From assembly GCF_018336815.1 (NCBI RefSeq), contig NZ_CP050497.1, positions 2,647,689-2,711,688 of the forward strand: a DNA stretch of 64,000 nucleotides. Reading direction: 5' to 3'. The notes beneath the pieces are model-generated. The model searched no databases. It was not told the DNA's origin and saw only the letters and a list, made by a program, of their open reading frames with translations. A program made the translations under genes and the position numbers. The DNA is from Treponema vincentii (GTDB lineage Bacteria; Spirochaetota; Spirochaetia; Treponematales; Treponemataceae). Shown here in pieces: positions 1 through 8,358 of the stretch (the stretch's first letter is position 1; the number at the start of each line of letters is the position of its first letter).

Positions 1-1283
1 CGTTTAACGGTATCGCGCTCTCCGCCCGAACCGAATACGGCAATCACACGACCGCCTTTCGCTTTAACACGGTCTCGGACAGACGGCATAATTACTTGGA
101 ATGATGACGGCGTATGCGCATAGTCGATAAGCACTTCAAAGTCCTGCCCCGCTTCAACACGGCACATTCTCCCTCTGACCGGCACAAGCCGATTCAGCAA
201 GGATACAAGTGTTTCAAACGGCCCGCCTGTTAAATTATGCACAGCGATAAGGGCAGCAAGGATATTATACACATTAAAAAAGCCGGTTACCGGAGCGACG
301 GCCTCATACACTTCCTTTACACCGTTAAACGCTGTGTGGATTGTAAAGGTTAAACCGGTCTCCCCTTCATGTACGTTATCGGCATATAAGCCGCCTGCAA
401 AATTTGGAATCGAGGCCGAAGGAGTTGCCGTAGCGTCGACATGCTTCTGCAAAGCAAATCCGAACACCGGCTGATGTGTTGCCTGTGCAAAATAGGTGGC
501 AGACGGATCTTCAAGATTGACAATGCCGAAAGCTGCAACCGTTCCGTTTTTTTTCTTATGATCATGGGTATCCAATGCGCGGAATAAGTTCGCTTTATCG
601 TAGCGGTATTGTTCAAAGGTGCCGTGAAATTCCAAATGCTCCTGCGTAACATTCATAAATACGCCCGCATCGAACTGCACCTGCAATAGGCGCGCCGTTC
701 GGGGAGAAAGCCCGTGCGATGACGCTTCCACGACTGCATATTCGCAACCGTTATCCCGCATACGGGCAAGCCGTTCCTGCACGGTAACCGATTCGGGCGT
801 TGTTTGATGCGCCGGATTAGCGACGGATTCATCCCCAAGCGAAAAAGACACGGTTGAAGAAAACCCCGCTTTTTTTCCGGCAAGCCGCAGCAACTGCCAG
901 ATAAAGTCGACGGTGCTGGTTTTTCCTTCCGTACCGGTTACTCCGATTGTTACCAAATCTTTTGAAGGCTCGCCAAAAAAAACAGCTGCAGCGGCGGCCA
1001 TTGCGGCACGGACATCCGACACTTGAACGTAGCAAATATGCTCTTGGTATAATGGAAGCGTTTTTTCGTGGATAACCGCAACGGCGCCCTTCGCAATAGC
1101 TGCATCGACAAACTTTGAACCATCGGTATGCACGCCGGGCAAGGCAAAAAAAGCGGCGCCTGCCTGCACTTCACGCGAATCATACGAAAGCGAATGAACC
1201 GTAACATCTGCCCCGTGAACAGCTATCGGCTCTATAGAAAAAAGACATTGAAGAATTGATTTTGTATATTGGTTATTACACAT
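1..1283 (-). CDS. murE: UDP-N-acetylmuramoyl-dipeptide ligase MurE (3' end beyond window)
   Basis: Cytoplasmic Mur ligase that adds the third amino acid to UDP-MurNAc-L-Ala-D-Glu in peptidoglycan synthesis. The frame is open from the ATG at 1283 to the window edge, about 427 codons. It shows the ATP-binding loop GVTGTEGKTSTVDF near residue 110, the VVEASSHGLSPRT segment, NVTQEHLEFHGTFEQY, and LIDYAHTPSSF followed by VFGSGGERD near the cut. The part that would show the third-residue specificity motif is not in the window. Spirochaetes may use ornithine instead of diaminopimelate (established for treponemes), so substrate is left open. The Shine-Dalgarno AGAGG ends five bases before the ATG and sits inside a hairpin. 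Confidence 0.93.
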   Translation of the reverse strand, partial: MCNNQYTKSILQCLFSIEPIAVHGADVTVHSLSYDSREVQAGAAFFALPGVHTDGSKFVDAAIAKGAVAVIHEKTLPLYQEHICYVQVSDVRAAMAAAAAVFFGEPSKDLVTIGVTGTEGKTSTVDFIWQLLRLAGKKAGFSSTVSFSLGDESVANPAHQTTPESVTVQERLARMRDNGCEYAVVEASSHGLSPRTARLLQVQFDAGVFMNVTQEHLEFHGTFEQYRYDKANLFRALDTHDHKKKNGTVAAFGIVNLEDPSATYFAQATHQPVFGFALQKHVDATATPSASIPNFAGGLYADNVHEGETGLTFTIHTAFNGVKEVYEAVAPVTGFFNVYNILAALIAVHNLTGGPFETLVSLLNRLVPVRGRMCRVEAGQDFEVLIDYAHTPSSFQVIMPSVRDRVKAKGGRVIAVFGSGGERDTVK

Positions 1284-1286
1284 GGG

Positions 1287-1317
1287 AACCTCTAAAAACC
1301 TCAGATTTTTAGAGGTT
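1287..1317 (-). promoter_or_regulatory. Hairpin enclosing the murE ribosome binding site
   Basis: Perfect 12-bp inverted repeat (AACCTCTAAAAA at 1287-1298 and TTTTTAGAGGTT at 1306-1317) with a 7-base loop, three bases upstream of the murE start codon. In the transcript the 3' arm contains the AGAGG Shine-Dalgarno, so folding would hide it. A related hairpin (CCTCTAAAA...TTTTTAGAGG) lies at 2052-2081, so this may also be a dispersed repeat. The regulatory role is inferred from position only. Confidence 0.55.
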
Positions 1318-1533
1318 TGCTTAGATTTGATTGCGGGAAGTATAAACGGCAAGCAGTATTCAGGCAAGAGGAGTAATTCATAAATAATTGAAGACGTCCT
1401 ATTGAGTAAACAATTTCTACCGTTTTCAATTATCAATACCGTAAAAGTCTGGCGTTATTCGCCGATATTATACAGGGCATCTCTAGAGATCAAAGTTTTA
1501 GGATGTCCTTACAGAAGATACTTGGAGGTTCTT

Positions 1534-1953
1534 ATGAGACGAAGTATGGGTATCACCATCTTACAAATTGCACTTGTTTTTTTCTTACTGGTCAGCGGCG
1601 TAACGGGGCTTATGCAATCCAGCGCCGGTAATTTAAATCCGGTAGTTACATTTCTTACACAGTTGGTAAAAAGCTCGACGATAAGTACGATTATCATCAT
1701 CGCGATTGCCGTATGCGAACTCATCGCCGGATTTTTCTTGTTGATGGGGTTGTTTACATTCTCTCCGCAGATTCTCAATGTGATTTTGATTATTTTTATC
1801 GTATTGTGGATTATCAATATTGTTTTGATCGATTTTATCGGAACATTTAACAGCGGCATTCATGGCGTGCACGGTTTATTAACCTATCTGCAGCAGCTAT
1901 CCGCTCACCTGATGGTACTAGGAGCGCTTATCTGCGTACAATATCGCAACTGA
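1534..1953 (+). CDS. Small four-helix membrane protein, DoxX-like
   Basis: 139-residue hydrophobic protein. The start is the ATG at 1534 because GGAGG at 1524-1528 precedes it at good spacing; the upstream in-frame start at 1402 has no such site. Four predicted membrane segments are visible at about residues 5-25, 48-72, 80-102 and 115-135, with a GIHGVHG loop before the last. Size and topology resemble DoxX/TQO-small-subunit-like proteins, but I see no diagnostic motif, so the function is unknown. It stands alone, divergent from murE, and is followed by a strong terminator. Confidence 0.7.
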   Translation: MRRSMGITILQIALVFFLLVSGVTGLMQSSAGNLNPVVTFLTQLVKSSTISTIIIIAIAVCELIAGFFLLMGLFTFSPQILNVILIIFIVLWIINIVLIDFIGTFNSGIHGVHGLLTYLQQLSAHLMVLGALICVQYRN

Positions 1954-1980
1954 TTTTTTAAATTGATGGAAGCATCAAAA

Positions 1981-2040
1981 AAGCCGACGTCAAACGGTTG
2001 AAGTTAAATTTTCACCTCGTTTAATGCGTCGGCTCTTTTT
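1981..2040. terminator. Bidirectional rho-independent terminator
   Basis: AAGCCGACG at 1981-1989 pairs with CGTCGGCT at 2027-2034, followed by TTTTT on the + strand. On the minus strand the opposite end carries TTTTTT. It ends the membrane-protein gene at 1953 and may back up clpX. Confidence 0.75.
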
Positions 2041-2051
2041 ATTTTAGGAGT

Positions 2052-2081
2052 CCTCTAAAAGCTTAGTAAGCTTTTTAGAGG
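2052..2081. repeat. CCTCTAAAA...TTTTTAGAGG hairpin downstream of clpX
   Basis: Near-perfect inverted repeat (14 versus 15 bases, one bulge) that shares its outer sequence with the hairpin at the murE ribosome binding site. No strong U tract follows on the minus strand, so it is a weak terminator candidate. Confidence 0.5.
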
Positions 2082-2141
2082 CTTTCCTATACAATGACAA
2101 ATAATAACAAATAAGCAAAATACAGCAAAGTTAAAAGCAGC

Positions 2142-3386
2142 TTACGCCGTTTTTTCCGAAATCAGTTTTAGCTCAGGTTTTTCCGTTTCCTCAATAACTT
2201 TTTTCGTGATATGCAGCTCTTTTTGCCCTTTCATCGAGGGAGCTTCAAACATCGCATCAAGCATTAGTTTTTCGACAATAGAGCGAAGCCCGCGTGCACC
2301 GGTATTTTGATCCAGCGCTTGCTGAGAAATCGCATCAAGGGCAGCATCATCAAAAGTCAGCTTAACGTTATCAAGCTTAAACGATTCTTGGAACTGTTTG
2401 ATGATGGCATTTTTCGGTTCAACAAGAATACGCCGCAGGTCTTCGAGTTTTAAATCGCTGAGCGAAACACTGATGGGAAGCCGCCCGATCAACTCGGGAA
2501 TAATGCCGAACTTTACCAAATCATCGGGAATGAGCTTGTCGTACAACTCCTGCAAATCCCTTTCTTTTGCAGACCGTACATCAGCCGCAAAGCCCATCGG
2601 ATTTTCCGCAACGCGCGTTTGGATAATCGTATCAAGTCCAACAAAGGCGCCGCCGCAGATAAACAGAATATTGGACGTATCGATCTTCAGCATATCCTGA
2701 TTCGGATGTTTACGCCCGCCCTGAGGAGGAACGGAAGCGACGGTTCCTTCAACAATCTTCAATAGAGCCTGCTGCACACCTTCACCCGAAACATCACGGG
2801 TAATCGACACGTTTTCACTTTTCCGCGCAATCTTATCGATTTCGTCGATAAAAATAATACCGCGCTCGGCACGGGCAATATCGCCGTCTGCATTCTGGAT
2901 CAGTTTTAAGAGGATATTTTCAACGTCTTCACCAACATAGCCAGCCTCGGTTAAAGTAGTCGCATCCGCAATAGCAAACGGAACTTTCATCTTTTGTGCA
3001 AGTGTCCGTGCCAATAGCGTTTTCCCCGAACCGGTCGGCCCTATCAATAAAACATTTGATTTTTCAATAACAACGGCATTTCGGTCAGTCGGCGGATGCA
3101 TAATCCGCTTGTAGTGATTATAGACGGCAACCGATAACACCCGTTTGGCTTTCTCTTGCCCGATAACATATTCGTCAAGATAGGTCTTTAATTCCATCGG
3201 TGTCGGGATATCCCCTGAAAGCTGCAGAGGCATTGCCATTTTATAAGCGCTCAAGTATTCCTTACAAAGCTGAATACAATGATCGCAGATAGCAACTCCC
3301 GGACCGGGAACAATTTTACGGCCTGCATCTTCCCGCTTACCGCAAAAAGAGCAAACCAAAGAAGGATCGCTTCTTAATTTAGGCAT
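2142..3386 (-). CDS. clpX: ATP-dependent Clp protease ATP-binding subunit ClpX
   Basis: Hexameric AAA+ unfoldase that feeds substrates to ClpP. 414 residues from the ATG at 3386, preceded by AGGAG; a longer frame reaches 3476 but runs inside clpP. The N-terminal zinc-binding domain shows CSFCGKRE and CDHCIQLC. Walker A is [13 protein letters not shown], Walker B is [12 protein letters not shown], the pore loop area has AGYVGEDVE, and the RGLRSIVE sensor 2 region is present. The start overlaps the end of clpP by 8 bases, so the two are translationally coupled in a tig-clpP-clpX operon. Confidence 0.97.
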   Translation of the reverse strand: MPKLRSDPSLVCSFCGKREDAGRKIVPGPGVAICDHCIQLCKEYLSAYKMAMPLQLSGDIPTPMELKTYLDEYVIGQEKAKRVLSVAVYNHYKRIMHPPTDRNAVVIEKSNVLLIGPTGSGKTLLARTLAQKMKVPFAIADATTLTEAGYVGEDVENILLKLIQNADGDIARAERGIIFIDEIDKIARKSENVSITRDVSGEGVQQALLKIVEGTVASVPPQGGRKHPNQDMLKIDTSNILFICGGAFVGLDTIIQTRVAENPMGFAADVRSAKERDLQELYDKLIPDDLVKFGIIPELIGRLPISVSLSDLKLEDLRRILVEPKNAIIKQFQESFKLDNVKLTFDDAALDAISQQALDQNTGARGLRSIVEKLMLDAMFEAPSMKGQKELHITKKVIEETEKPELKLISEKTA

Positions 3387-3984
3387 TTTTTCTCCTATCC
3401 ATAACCATATCAACGATGCCGTATTCGCAGGCCTCCTGCGCAGACATAAAGAAATCCCGTTCCATGTCTTCGGCAACCGCCTTCTCCGATTTTCCGGTGT
3501 GATGGGCGCAATATTGGATAATCAGCTTTTTTAACCGGAGTATTTCCCGTGCTTGTATGGTAATATCGCTGGCCTGTCCCTGCGCGCCGCCCCACGGTTG
3601 GTGAATCATCACGCGGGAAGACGGCAGCGCAAAGCGCTTCCCTTTGCTCCCTCCTGCCAAAAGCACGGCAGCCATACTTGCTGCCTGCCCCAGACAGATG
3701 GTTTGCACGTCGGGATGAATATGCTGCATTGTATCGTACATAGCGAGCCCTGCCGTTACCGAACCGCCCGGACTATTGATATAAAGACTGATATCTTTGT
3801 CGGGATTCTGCGATTCCAGAAAAAGCAGCTGTGCAACTACCAGATCAGCAGTTGCATCGGTTATTTCTCCATCAACAAAGATGATACGGTCCTTTAATAG
3901 ACGGGAAAAGATATCGTAGCTGCGCTCCCCGTTTCCCGTCTGCTCAATAACATAAGGAACAAGGCTATGCATCCGTTCCGACAT
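3379..3984 (-). CDS. clpP: ATP-dependent Clp protease proteolytic subunit ClpP
   Basis: Serine protease subunit, 201 residues. The catalytic serine lies in [14 protein letters not shown] and the catalytic histidine in [15 protein letters not shown], with the conserved [11 protein letters not shown] region before them. The ATG at 3984 is chosen because GGAGAGGGAG precedes it at normal spacing; the alternative at 4002 is a TTG without one. The gene overlaps the 3' end of tig by 20 bases and the 5' end of clpX by 8, a compact order typical of bacteria. Confidence 0.97.
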   Translation of the reverse strand: MSERMHSLVPYVIEQTGNGERSYDIFSRLLKDRIIFVDGEITDATADLVVAQLLFLESQNPDKDISLYINSPGGSVTAGLAMYDTMQHIHPDVQTICLGQAASMAAVLLAGGSKGKRFALPSSRVMIHQPWGGAQGQASDITIQAREILRLKKLIIQYCAHHTGKSEKAVAEDMERDFFMSAQEACEYGIVDMVMDRRKNA

Positions 3985-5356
3985 CAGCAGCTCCCTCTCC
4001 AAGTAATTGTTCTACCGTCAGCTTCTCGCCCTGTTTTACCGTCGACTTTTCCAAAAGCTGGGCATAAAGTTTCTTTTCTTTAATATCATCAATCAAGTAT
4101 TCTTTTTCGCGGGGGTTACCATCATAATGCTTTTTAACATCTTCCGTTGAAGCCCCTGCGCGTTCGGCTATCGAAGCATATTCTGCTTCAACATCTTCCG
4201 GCGAAGCAGTAATAGCCCGTTCTTCCATCAGTTTTTCAACAATAATGCGGGTTTTAAGCCGTAGCTCAGCCTCCGCCCGCCATTCACCCATCGCAGATTC
4301 TTTAGAAAACTTACCGTTTACACCGCCTGTCAGTTTTTCTAAGTTTTCGGGCGACATTCCCAACCGCTGTGCCAGCATAGCCCACCGCCCTTCGAGTTCC
4401 GCCTTAATCATGGACTCAGGCAATTCTATAGGATTAGCTTCCGCCATCTGCTTCAGCAGATCGTCGGTCTTTTTCCGCTCTAAAACATCTTCTACCTGAC
4501 GGGTAAGATTCTTCGATATGTCGGCTTTTAAGTCGGCAAGGGTCTTGTATTTCTCGCTGACATCCTGTGCAAGATCATCATCGATAGCGGGCAAGTCTTT
4601 GCGCTTCAATGCAGTTACGGTAACCTTTAACTTGATTGTCTTTCCTGCAAGCTCTTTATCGATATGGTCAGCAGGGTATGTCTTGGTGATAACCTTTTCT
4701 TCGCCTTTTTTCATACCGATAAGCTCATCATCTACGCCGTAATGGAATTGTCCCTTACCAACGGTAAATACAAAATCATTCCGTTTTGAGCTTTCGATTT
4801 CCGCATCGGCATCATCAAGCTGTACATAGTTGATAGTTACGATATTATCATTCTGAACGGTATCGGAATCGCTGCAATCGATGACAAGTGCATTGCGTTC
4901 CTGTATCAGCTTCAATTCTTTTTCGATATCGGCATCAGTAACGGTCACTTTGGGAACGGATACCGTGAAGCCTTCCGTCTTTGTTATTTCTACTTTGGGA
5001 AGCACATCATACAGAACGGTAAATACCAAGTCGGAGTCGAGTTTGAAATCGGGTGTACCGTCAAGTTCAGGCTGCGAATAGGGCAACGGCCGTGAATATT
5101 TATCCGCAGCATCAAACACTTCTTCCAATACATTCTGAATTACTTCGTCATACGTTTCGGCACGCAGCGTTTCGCCGAATTTTTGTTCAAGGATTTTTAC
5201 CGGTACTTTGCCTTTACGAAAGCCCGGTATTTGGAGCTGTTTCGCATATTTTTTCGTTAAAAGTGCATATCGGTTTTGCACCTCATCCTGTTTAACGGTG
5301 ATCGAAAGTTTCATCCGAGACTTTTCGATAGGGGTAAATTCTTTCGTAAAATTCAT
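3965..5356 (-). CDS. tig: Trigger factor
   Basis: Ribosome-associated chaperone with peptidyl-prolyl isomerase activity, 463 residues. The N-terminal ribosome-binding domain carries [11 protein letters not shown], the form of the GFRxGxxP signature. The central FKBP-like domain is around residues 160-250, and the C-terminal part is helical. Two ATGs are possible (5362 and 5356); AAGGAT lies seven bases before 5356 and touches 5362, so 5356 is preferred. First gene of tig-clpP-clpX, just downstream of the tRNA terminator. Confidence 0.95.
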   Translation of the reverse strand: MNFTKEFTPIEKSRMKLSITVKQDEVQNRYALLTKKYAKQLQIPGFRKGKVPVKILEQKFGETLRAETYDEVIQNVLEEVFDAADKYSRPLPYSQPELDGTPDFKLDSDLVFTVLYDVLPKVEITKTEGFTVSVPKVTVTDADIEKELKLIQERNALVIDCSDSDTVQNDNIVTINYVQLDDADAEIESSKRNDFVFTVGKGQFHYGVDDELIGMKKGEEKVITKTYPADHIDKELAGKTIKLKVTVTALKRKDLPAIDDDLAQDVSEKYKTLADLKADISKNLTRQVEDVLERKKTDDLLKQMAEANPIELPESMIKAELEGRWAMLAQRLGMSPENLEKLTGGVNGKFSKESAMGEWRAEAELRLKTRIIVEKLMEERAITASPEDVEAEYASIAERAGASTEDVKKHYDGNPREKEYLIDDIKEKKLYAQLLEKSTVKQGEKLTVEQLLGEGAADVGTDA

Positions 5357-5426
5357 TGGCATATCCTTATGATCCTAAAAAGGTTTCTCTCAAGAGAACT
5401 TTATTCTTTACCGGAAACGTCCGGTT

Positions 5427-5460
5427 AAAAAAAAAGCGATTCGGATGTACCGAATCGCTT
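5427..5460 (-). terminator. Terminator after tRNA-Gly
   Basis: GCGATTCG and CGAATCGC form an 8-bp stem with a 7-base loop, followed on the minus strand by nine T residues. It sits between tRNA-Gly and tig and separates the tRNA unit from the protease operon. Confidence 0.88.
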
Positions 5461-5467
5461 CTGTAAG

Positions 5468-5539
5468 AGCGGGAAACGGGGATTGAACCCGCGACATCCA
5501 CCTTGGCAAGGTGGCGCTCTACCACTGAGCTATTCCCGC
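5468..5539 (-). tRNA. tRNA-Gly (GCC)
   Basis: Complete cloverleaf on the minus strand: acceptor GCGGGAA pairing with TTCCCGC, D loop AGCTCAGTGGTAGAGC, anticodon loop TTGCCAA giving GCC, and T arm GCGGGTTCAATCCCCGT. The discriminator is T, as expected for glycine. No CCA is encoded. Confidence 0.97.
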
Positions 5540-5574
5540 AAAATATATCGCTCGGTATGGACTGTGTGGAATCC

Positions 5575-5654
5575 TGCGAGAGGAGGGACTTGAACCCTCA
5601 CGCCGAGGCACCAGATCCTAAGTCTGGCGTGTCTGCCAATTCCACCACTCTCGC
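5575..5654 (-). tRNA. tRNA-Leu (TAG)
   Basis: Minus-strand cloverleaf with acceptor GCGAGAG/CTCTCGC, D arm GTGGAATTGGCAGACAC, anticodon loop CTTAGGA giving TAG, a class II variable arm (GTGCCTCGGCGT) and T loop GTTCAAGTC. Discriminator A. Has its own promoter and probably reads through into tRNA-Gly. Confidence 0.97.
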
Positions 5655-5673
5655 TCACAAAGTGAGTCGAAAC

Positions 5674-5702
5674 AATATACCGATGATTTCTAGGAAAGTC
5701 AA
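5674..5702 (-). promoter_or_regulatory. Sigma-70-type promoter of tRNA-Leu
   Basis: TTGACT (5702-5697), 17-base spacer, TATATT (5679-5674) on the minus strand, 20 bases before the tRNA. The spacer starts TTC, as in the tRNA-Lys promoter. Confidence 0.8.
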
Positions 5703-5737
5703 GTCCTAACCTTTAGGCTACTTAACCCCTATTCATC

Positions 5738-5810
5738 TGAGCCATGCAGGCTTCGAACCTGCGACCCACAGATTAAGAGTCTGTTGCTCTACCAGCTGAG
5801 CTAATGGCCC
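5738..5810 (-). tRNA. tRNA-Lys (CTT)
   Basis: Minus-strand cloverleaf: acceptor GGGCCAT/ATGGCTC, D arm TAGCTCAGCTGGTAGAGC, anticodon loop CTCTTAA giving CTT, T arm GCAGGTTCGAAGCCTGC. Discriminator A, no encoded CCA. First of three tRNAs in a row. Confidence 0.97.
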
Positions 5811-5840
5811 ATTGCTTAAATGTCTTAGCAAGACTGAACG

Positions 5841-5869
5841 AGTATTCCATAATTTCAAAAGAAAGTCAA
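5841..5869 (-). promoter_or_regulatory. Sigma-70-type promoter of tRNA-Lys
   Basis: TTGACT (5869-5864), 17-base spacer, AATACT (5846-5841) on the minus strand, 30 bases upstream of the tRNA 5' end. Nearly the same -35 and spacer start as the tRNA-Leu promoter, which supports both. Confidence 0.8.
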
Positions 5870-5908
5870 GCCCCGTGCAAACGCATCATGGCTATTTCTT
5901 AGCATCCC

Positions 5909-6071
5909 CGCAGAATAATTGAGGCCGTTCAACCAGAACTGCCACGGATGGCGGTGGTTTTATGCAGCAGCGATGTTTTGTGCACGCACAAAACTCGCCT
6001 TCAACTGTTGTACACGGATGTACAACAGTTGAAGATGGTTCAAATGGTCTCACGGCCTCAATTATTCTGCG
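5909..6071. repeat. Hairpin array A, enclosed in a 20-bp perfect inverted repeat
   Basis: The outer arms CGCAGAATAATTGAGGCCGT (5909-5928) and its exact reverse complement (6052-6071) enclose 123 bases. Inside are three hairpins in the order h1-h2-h3: one around CGGA with GCCA/TGGC arms (5941-5952), one with GTTTTGTG/CACAAAAC arms, and one with 14-bp arms (TTCAACTGTTGTAC) around loop ACGGAT (6000-6033). The latter two types recur elsewhere with different arms. Partial similarity to array G at 39.8 kb includes the flank CCCCGCAGAA. No gene is seen between 5811 and 6240. Confidence 0.85.
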
Positions 6072-6126
6072 CTTTTATCTACTCTGCCTGGTGAGTTTGC
6101 TCTCCTGCCAAATCAACATACCGCAG

Positions 6127-6247
6127 TACCGCCATGGATGGCGGTAGTTTTATGCAGAAGCGATGTTTCGCGGTGACGCGAAACTCGTAGCCAAAACTAT
6201 ACACGGATGTATAGTTTTGGCGCAGATGCGTCGTATATTTTCAAAAG
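6127..6247. repeat. Hairpin array B with CTTTTGAAAATATACG end
   Basis: On the minus strand it starts with CTTTTGAAAATATACGACGC (6247 downwards), then a 13-bp-arm hairpin around ATCCGT (arm GCCAAAACTATAC), a GTTTCGCG/CGCGAAAC hairpin, the spacer ATCGCTTCTGCAT, and a CCGCCA/TGGCGG hairpin. The first 93 bases match array J (57952-58044) with two mismatches. The element end overlaps the stop codon of the gene at 6241. Confidence 0.88.
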
Positions 6248-7386
6248 GACTCGCTGATGGCGCCAAGAGCATCAATAGCTGCCTCTATCTCTTCCGGCGT
6301 ATTAAACGTAGAAAAGCTGAAGCGGACAATCCCTTGCGCTTCCGTTTTATAGCTCCGGTGTACAAGCGGAGCGCAGTGGGCACCCGGACGGGTTGCAATG
6401 CCGTACCGTTCATCAAGGAGGCGGCTCACTTCAGAAGACGGCACGGTTCCAATGTTCAGCCCGATAACGGGACCGGCATTCTGCACTTTCGGTGCATAGA
6501 GCGTGATAAACGGAAGGTCTGCGGCGAGTTTGAAAAAGTATGCGCGCAGCTTTGCTAAATACGCAGCGGCATTCTCTTGTCCGAGATTTTCGATGTATGC
6601 ACATCCTGCAGTCAGTCCGGCAAAGGAAGGCACATTCATGGTGCCGGCTTCAAACACATCAGGCATTGTTGCAGGGTGTGTTTTGTCAAAAGAATGAATG
6701 CCGCTGCCGCCGGAAAACACCGGCTTAAAAGCAAAGTCGCCGTTCACGACGATGCCGCCGGTACCCTGTGGACCATACAACCCTTTATGCCCGGTAAAGC
6801 AGACAATAGTTTGTTCATATTGCGAAATATCCATCGGCATGGTACCGGCGCTTTGGGATGCATCGATAATCAGCGTCAACCCATTCTTTCTGCATAAGCC
6901 GTAAATTCTCTGCATATCGGGAACGGCGCCGATAACATTGGAGCAGGCGGTAACAATAATCGCCTTGGTATTGCTCCGTATCTGCGTTTCCATTGCCGTA
7001 TAGTCAAGCGCGCCTGTTTCAAGATCAAAGCCGATAATCGAAAGCTCCGCCCCCTGACTTTCCAGCTGATAGAGCGGACGCAAGACCGAGTTATGCTCAA
7101 GCGCAGTGGTAATGAGGTGATCGCCTGCTCCGAACAAACTTTTGAGCACAAGGTTCAAGGCTGCCGTTGCATTTTGGCACAGGGCAACTTGCAGCGGGTC
7201 TGTTATATGGAAGATACGGGCAACGGCAACACGGGTTTTATACAAAGAGGCGAGTGCCGCATGGGCGGTTTTATGCGCGGCACGCCCCGGATTTGCAAAC
7301 TGCTGCGAGACTATCGCGTCATACACTGCATCTGCAACACTGTCCGGCTTATGGAGTGTCGTCGCACTGTTATCAAAATAAATCAT
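6241..7386 (-). CDS. Class V aminotransferase / cysteine desulfurase family protein of the selenium cluster
   Basis: PLP enzyme of the NifS/SufS fold, 381 residues. The N-terminal signature MIYFDNSATTLHKP, the PLP histidine region TTALEHNSVLRPL, DASQSAGTMPMDI and the PLP lysine in CFTGHKGLYGPQGTG are visible. The active loop cysteine is in TRPGAHCAPLVHR. This subgroup often lies beside DUF3343, YedF and SelD genes, as here, and is thought to mobilise selenium or sulfur from cysteine or selenocysteine; that role is inferred from context. The last residue and the TGA stop (TTT TGA) lie inside the end of hairpin array B, so the C-terminus may be slightly altered by insertion. Confidence 0.88.
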   Translation of the reverse strand: MIYFDNSATTLHKPDSVADAVYDAIVSQQFANPGRAAHKTAHAALASLYKTRVAVARIFHITDPLQVALCQNATAALNLVLKSLFGAGDHLITTALEHNSVLRPLYQLESQGAELSIIGFDLETGALDYTAMETQIRSNTKAIIVTACSNVIGAVPDMQRIYGLCRKNGLTLIIDASQSAGTMPMDISQYEQTIVCFTGHKGLYGPQGTGGIVVNGDFAFKPVFSGGSGIHSFDKTHPATMPDVFEAGTMNVPSFAGLTAGCAYIENLGQENAAAYLAKLRAYFFKLAADLPFITLYAPKVQNAGPVIGLNIGTVPSSEVSRLLDERYGIATRPGAHCAPLVHRSYKTEAQGIVRFSFSTFNTPEEIEAAIDALGAISESF

Positions 7387-7403
7387 ACTACTTACCCTTC
7401 CGA

Positions 7404-7673
7404 CTATTTCCCAGACATCTTTACAGCAGTTCTGTCTGCACCGTGGACGGTGAGGGTATATACATCCTGATACGCAGCTCCGCTTGTTTTTAATAAGTCA
7501 ACCGCTTTTTCCGCATCTTCACGGTTGACCCGCAGCGCCATTCCGCAACCTTCCGAGATTTCCGGAGGGAGCGGGATCAGGCGGGCGCCGGAGAGACCGG
7601 TCACTGCCATTTCCGCTGCGATTGCCTGATGAGCACTATCAAATGAAATAACGCAAAATACTTCGTTCTGCAT
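7404..7673 (-). CDS. DUF3343 protein, putative Se/S carrier
   Basis: 89-residue protein whose N-terminal CVISFDSAHQAIAAEMA and central RLIPLPPEISEGCGMALRV (conserved cysteine in the GCG area) fit the DUF3343 'putative Se/S carrier' family. It starts three bases after the stop of the YedF-like gene and 17 bases before the aminotransferase, so all three are cotranscribed. A role in carrying reduced selenium or sulfur is proposed for the family, not shown here. Confidence 0.82.
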   Translation of the reverse strand: MQNEVFCVISFDSAHQAIAAEMAVTGLSGARLIPLPPEISEGCGMALRVNREDAEKAVDLLKTSGAAYQDVYTLTVHGADRTAVKMSGK

Positions 7674-7676
7674 GGT

Positions 7677-8282
7677 TTAGGGCTTTACGACCTTATTGGT
7701 ACGCATAATTTCCGTAATACGGTACATATTCGTAGCCGAACCGACTTGCAGTTTCTCTTTTAAGCCATAGAAATCCAAACACAGCCCGCATGCAAGCACT
7801 TCCGTTCCCTTGTCCTGTAAGGTTTTTAAATCCTTGACGGTCTTTTCGTTCTCGGTTGCAAGGCGGATACCGGAGTTATACATCACTACCATTTTAGGGA
7901 TTCGATCCTGTTCAGTCAGTGCATACACAAAGTTCTCCAACAGCTTTGTGCCAAAGCCTTCATCACCGGTGCCCATCTTATCGGAATTGATCACCACAAC
8001 ATATTCGTCAACGCCTTGTTCCAGCACGCTTGTGTCGTTCAAAATAGTACAAGCCTCGCAGCCTTGAAAGTCGTAGAGTACGGTGTATTCCGCATCATTC
8101 AGCTTGGTAACGCTCGCCTTGATATTCAGCTGCCCAGCCATCTTGGTCAGGTTCTGGGTCGCAATTTCGTTATCCACCCGTATCAGGATGTTTTCGCCTG
8201 CGGTGTTTTCGCTCAATACTTTTTTCGTCATAATGACGGGAATGGGACACACTTTGCCCATCGCATTTACTTCAATCATCAT
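7677..8282 (-). CDS. yedF: YedF-like selenium metabolism protein (TusA domain + DsrE-like domain)
   Basis: 201 residues. The N-terminal TusA/SirA domain has the sulfur-carrier motif in MGKVCPIPVIMTKK. The C-terminal half (from about residue 95, YVVVINSDKMGTGDEG...) is DsrE-like and ends with the CGLCLDFYGLKEKL cysteine pair. This two-domain form is the selenium-associated YedF type. GGAGAG precedes the MM start. It follows the antitoxin insertion that separates it from selD; by order it was once directly downstream of selD. Confidence 0.88.
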   Translation of the reverse strand: MMIEVNAMGKVCPIPVIMTKKVLSENTAGENILIRVDNEIATQNLTKMAGQLNIKASVTKLNDAEYTVLYDFQGCEACTILNDTSVLEQGVDEYVVVINSDKMGTGDEGFGTKLLENFVYALTEQDRIPKMVVMYNSGIRLATENEKTVKDLKTLQDKGTEVLACGLCLDFYGLKEKLQVGSATNMYRITEIMRTNKVVKP

Positions 8283-8295
8283 TTCTCTCCATATA

Positions 8296-8330
8296 TTATC
8301 TCACCACAATCGGATAATCCGCACGAGGTT
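8296..8330. repeat. Duplicated selD 3' end (direct repeat, 35 bp)
   Basis: These 35 bases match the last 35 bases of selD at 8644-8678 with two mismatches, and include the TTATCTCACCACAATCGG block with the stop codon complement. The copies bracket the antitoxin gene and the PIN-toxin tail, so the pair looks like the footprint of an insertion or a partial duplication at the selD 3' end. Confidence 0.85.
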
Positions 8331-8358
8331 TTATACATCACATTCTTCAGGTTTGCTG

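Noticed and set aside
350..1207. Several 60-100 residue frames on the minus strand in the first 1.2 kb
   Set aside because: They are other-frame shadows of murE, whose true frame runs off the window edge and shows all Mur ligase motifs.
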